Positions 63,157 through 64,000 of a DNA stretch of 64,000 bases are shown piece by piece. A model generated the notes under the pieces. The model was not told the origin of the DNA, ran no database searches, and saw only the letters and a list, made by a program, of their open reading frames with translations. Origin of the DNA: Bondarzewia mesenterica (lineage: Eukaryota > Basidiomycota > Agaricomycetes > Russulales > Bondarzewiaceae); contig SGPL01000014.1 of the NCBI GenBank assembly GCA_004802705.1, forward strand, positions 1 to 64,000, written 5' to 3'. The translations under genes and the position numbers were made by a program. Position 1 is the first letter of the stretch. Each line of letters starts with the position of its first letter.

Positions 63157-64000
63157 TCAGAGTCTAAACATACCCGTGCCGTCGACGAAAGAGCCATGCG
63201 GTCCCAACCCATATACCTGCGGCATGTCCGCCCTCGCCACCTCCTTGAGCGTCTTGCCATCGAGCACGACCAGCGTCGAGTGCGTCCCCAAGCGATCGAC
63301 GACAATCGTCAACACAACCCCATCATCCTCCTCCAGCGAGCCCGGCCGCGCGATGAAGATGGGCTCGCACGGGCACGAATCGCCGTTCTCCGGGCGCCAC
63401 TGGATGAACGTCCCCGTCTTCCAGTCCGCCTTGACAACGTTCCCGAAGAAGGCCTGCTGGACGCTCACGAGCCCGTTCCCGAGGCGCCCGATCGGGACCA
63501 TCGTCTCGGGGCACACCCCGCCGTTCTCGCCGATCGCGTAGACGTAGCGATAGCCATGCCGCATCGACGCGTCCTTCCGGATCCGCGGCAGCTCCGCGCC
63601 CGTCCCAGGGATCGAGCGATTGACCGTGACGCGGCCCCGCGAAGCAAGAGATACCTTGTCGACAGCGGCAAGCTCGTACCGGACGAGGGTACCATCCTGG
63701 AGCGGCCGGGCGGGTTCAACGATGTTGCTGAGACAGTACTCGCGGTAGGGCACCACGGGGCCGGCGTAGCTGCATAGGTCAACGTGGATATTGACGGCAC
63801 CCGTGGCATCGTCAATATAGTCATAGGCGTTGATCGAGTGGAAGAACATGAAGTTGGCAGCATCATAGGTGGAGAGGCTGGTGGAGGGGGGATTCAGTCT
63901 ATGAAAGAGGTGAAGGAGATGACGGAGACTTACTGCTCGCCGGTGGCCTTGTCCAGAACGAAGAATGTCGTGGGCGAGTCAGGTTCGTACTCCAGCATCT
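63157..64000 (-). CDS. Carotenoid oxygenase (RPE65/CCD family), C-terminal part
   Basis: The upstream exon touches the window edge (MLEYEPDSPTTFFVLDKATG). An intron (about 63,898-63,933) joins it to SLSTYDAANFMFFHSINAYD. The His in FFHSINAYD is an iron ligand of this family. Downstream come VDLCSYAGPVVPYREYCLS, RHGYRYVYAIG, GNVVKADWKTGTFIQW and the well-conserved EPIFIARPGSLEEDDGVVL then LVVLDGKTLKEVARADMP and GPHGSF, ending at the stop at 63,157. These enzymes cleave carotenoid or stilbene double bonds with oxygen at a four-His iron centre. The N-terminal half and other His ligands lie outside the window. Confidence 0.92.

Noticed and set aside
63058..63777. 239-codon plus-strand frame
   Set aside because: Antisense of the strongly supported carotenoid oxygenase exon, with Arg/Asp/Pro-rich shadow composition.

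Overview
The window looks like a nuclear scaffold from a filamentous basidiomycete, most likely an agaricomycete. The genes are split by many short GT-AG introns of about 45-70 bases. The families present (single-exon F-box, BTB, HNH_2, Zn2Cys6, HMG-box, carotenoid oxygenase, CsbD and a tnp2-type transposase) are typical of mushroom-forming fungi. There are no operons, Shine-Dalgarno sites or prokaryotic features. Scattered single Ns form dense blocks (about 1-2.7 kb, 4.3-5.9 kb, 14.1-21.1 kb, 47.3-48.9 kb and 57.3-62.9 kb), and there is one assembly gap near 58.1-58.5 kb. Product calls rest on reading the translations against remembered family motifs; no search was run.

Bases 1-20,100 look like one very large DNA transposon or a composite of several. 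The first 372 bases are a near-perfect inverted copy of 19,729-20,100. Between the arms lie a seven-exon tnp2/CACTA-type transposase (10,908-15,423) carrying two internal stop codons and SAP motifs, and an eight-exon companion gene (16,179-18,707). Five or more possible passenger genes are also there: a small conserved unknown, a zinc-motif/coiled-coil/membrane protein, an F-box protein, a small acidic coiled-coil protein and a WD40-like protein with a hydrophobic tail. Next to it, 21.0-24.8 kb holds a small unknown gene with a probable GC-AG intron and two tandem HNH_2-family genes, the first decayed.

From 25.7 kb the window becomes a normal gene-rich chromosome. In order it holds: a KDM4-type JmjC histone demethylase (minus); a relic of an amino-acid permease (minus); a large unknown probable nuclear protein; a 99-residue small protein; an HMT1/ABCB6-type half ABC transporter; a glycine-rich RRM protein; a gene-poor 3 kb stretch; and two HMG-box proteins about 2 kb apart. 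After these come a proteasome-assembly chaperone (PAC3-like, minus) head to head with Mediator subunit 16, two CsbD-like stress proteins head to head, a BTB/POZ protein, a poorly sequenced Zn2Cys6 regulator (minus), and the 3' part of a carotenoid oxygenase running off the right edge (minus).

The right two thirds mostly encode chromatin and transcription machinery (demethylase, Mediator, HMG, Zn2Cys6) and stress or housekeeping functions with no evident pathway link. The left third is mobile DNA with passengers and is the most unusual part of the window.
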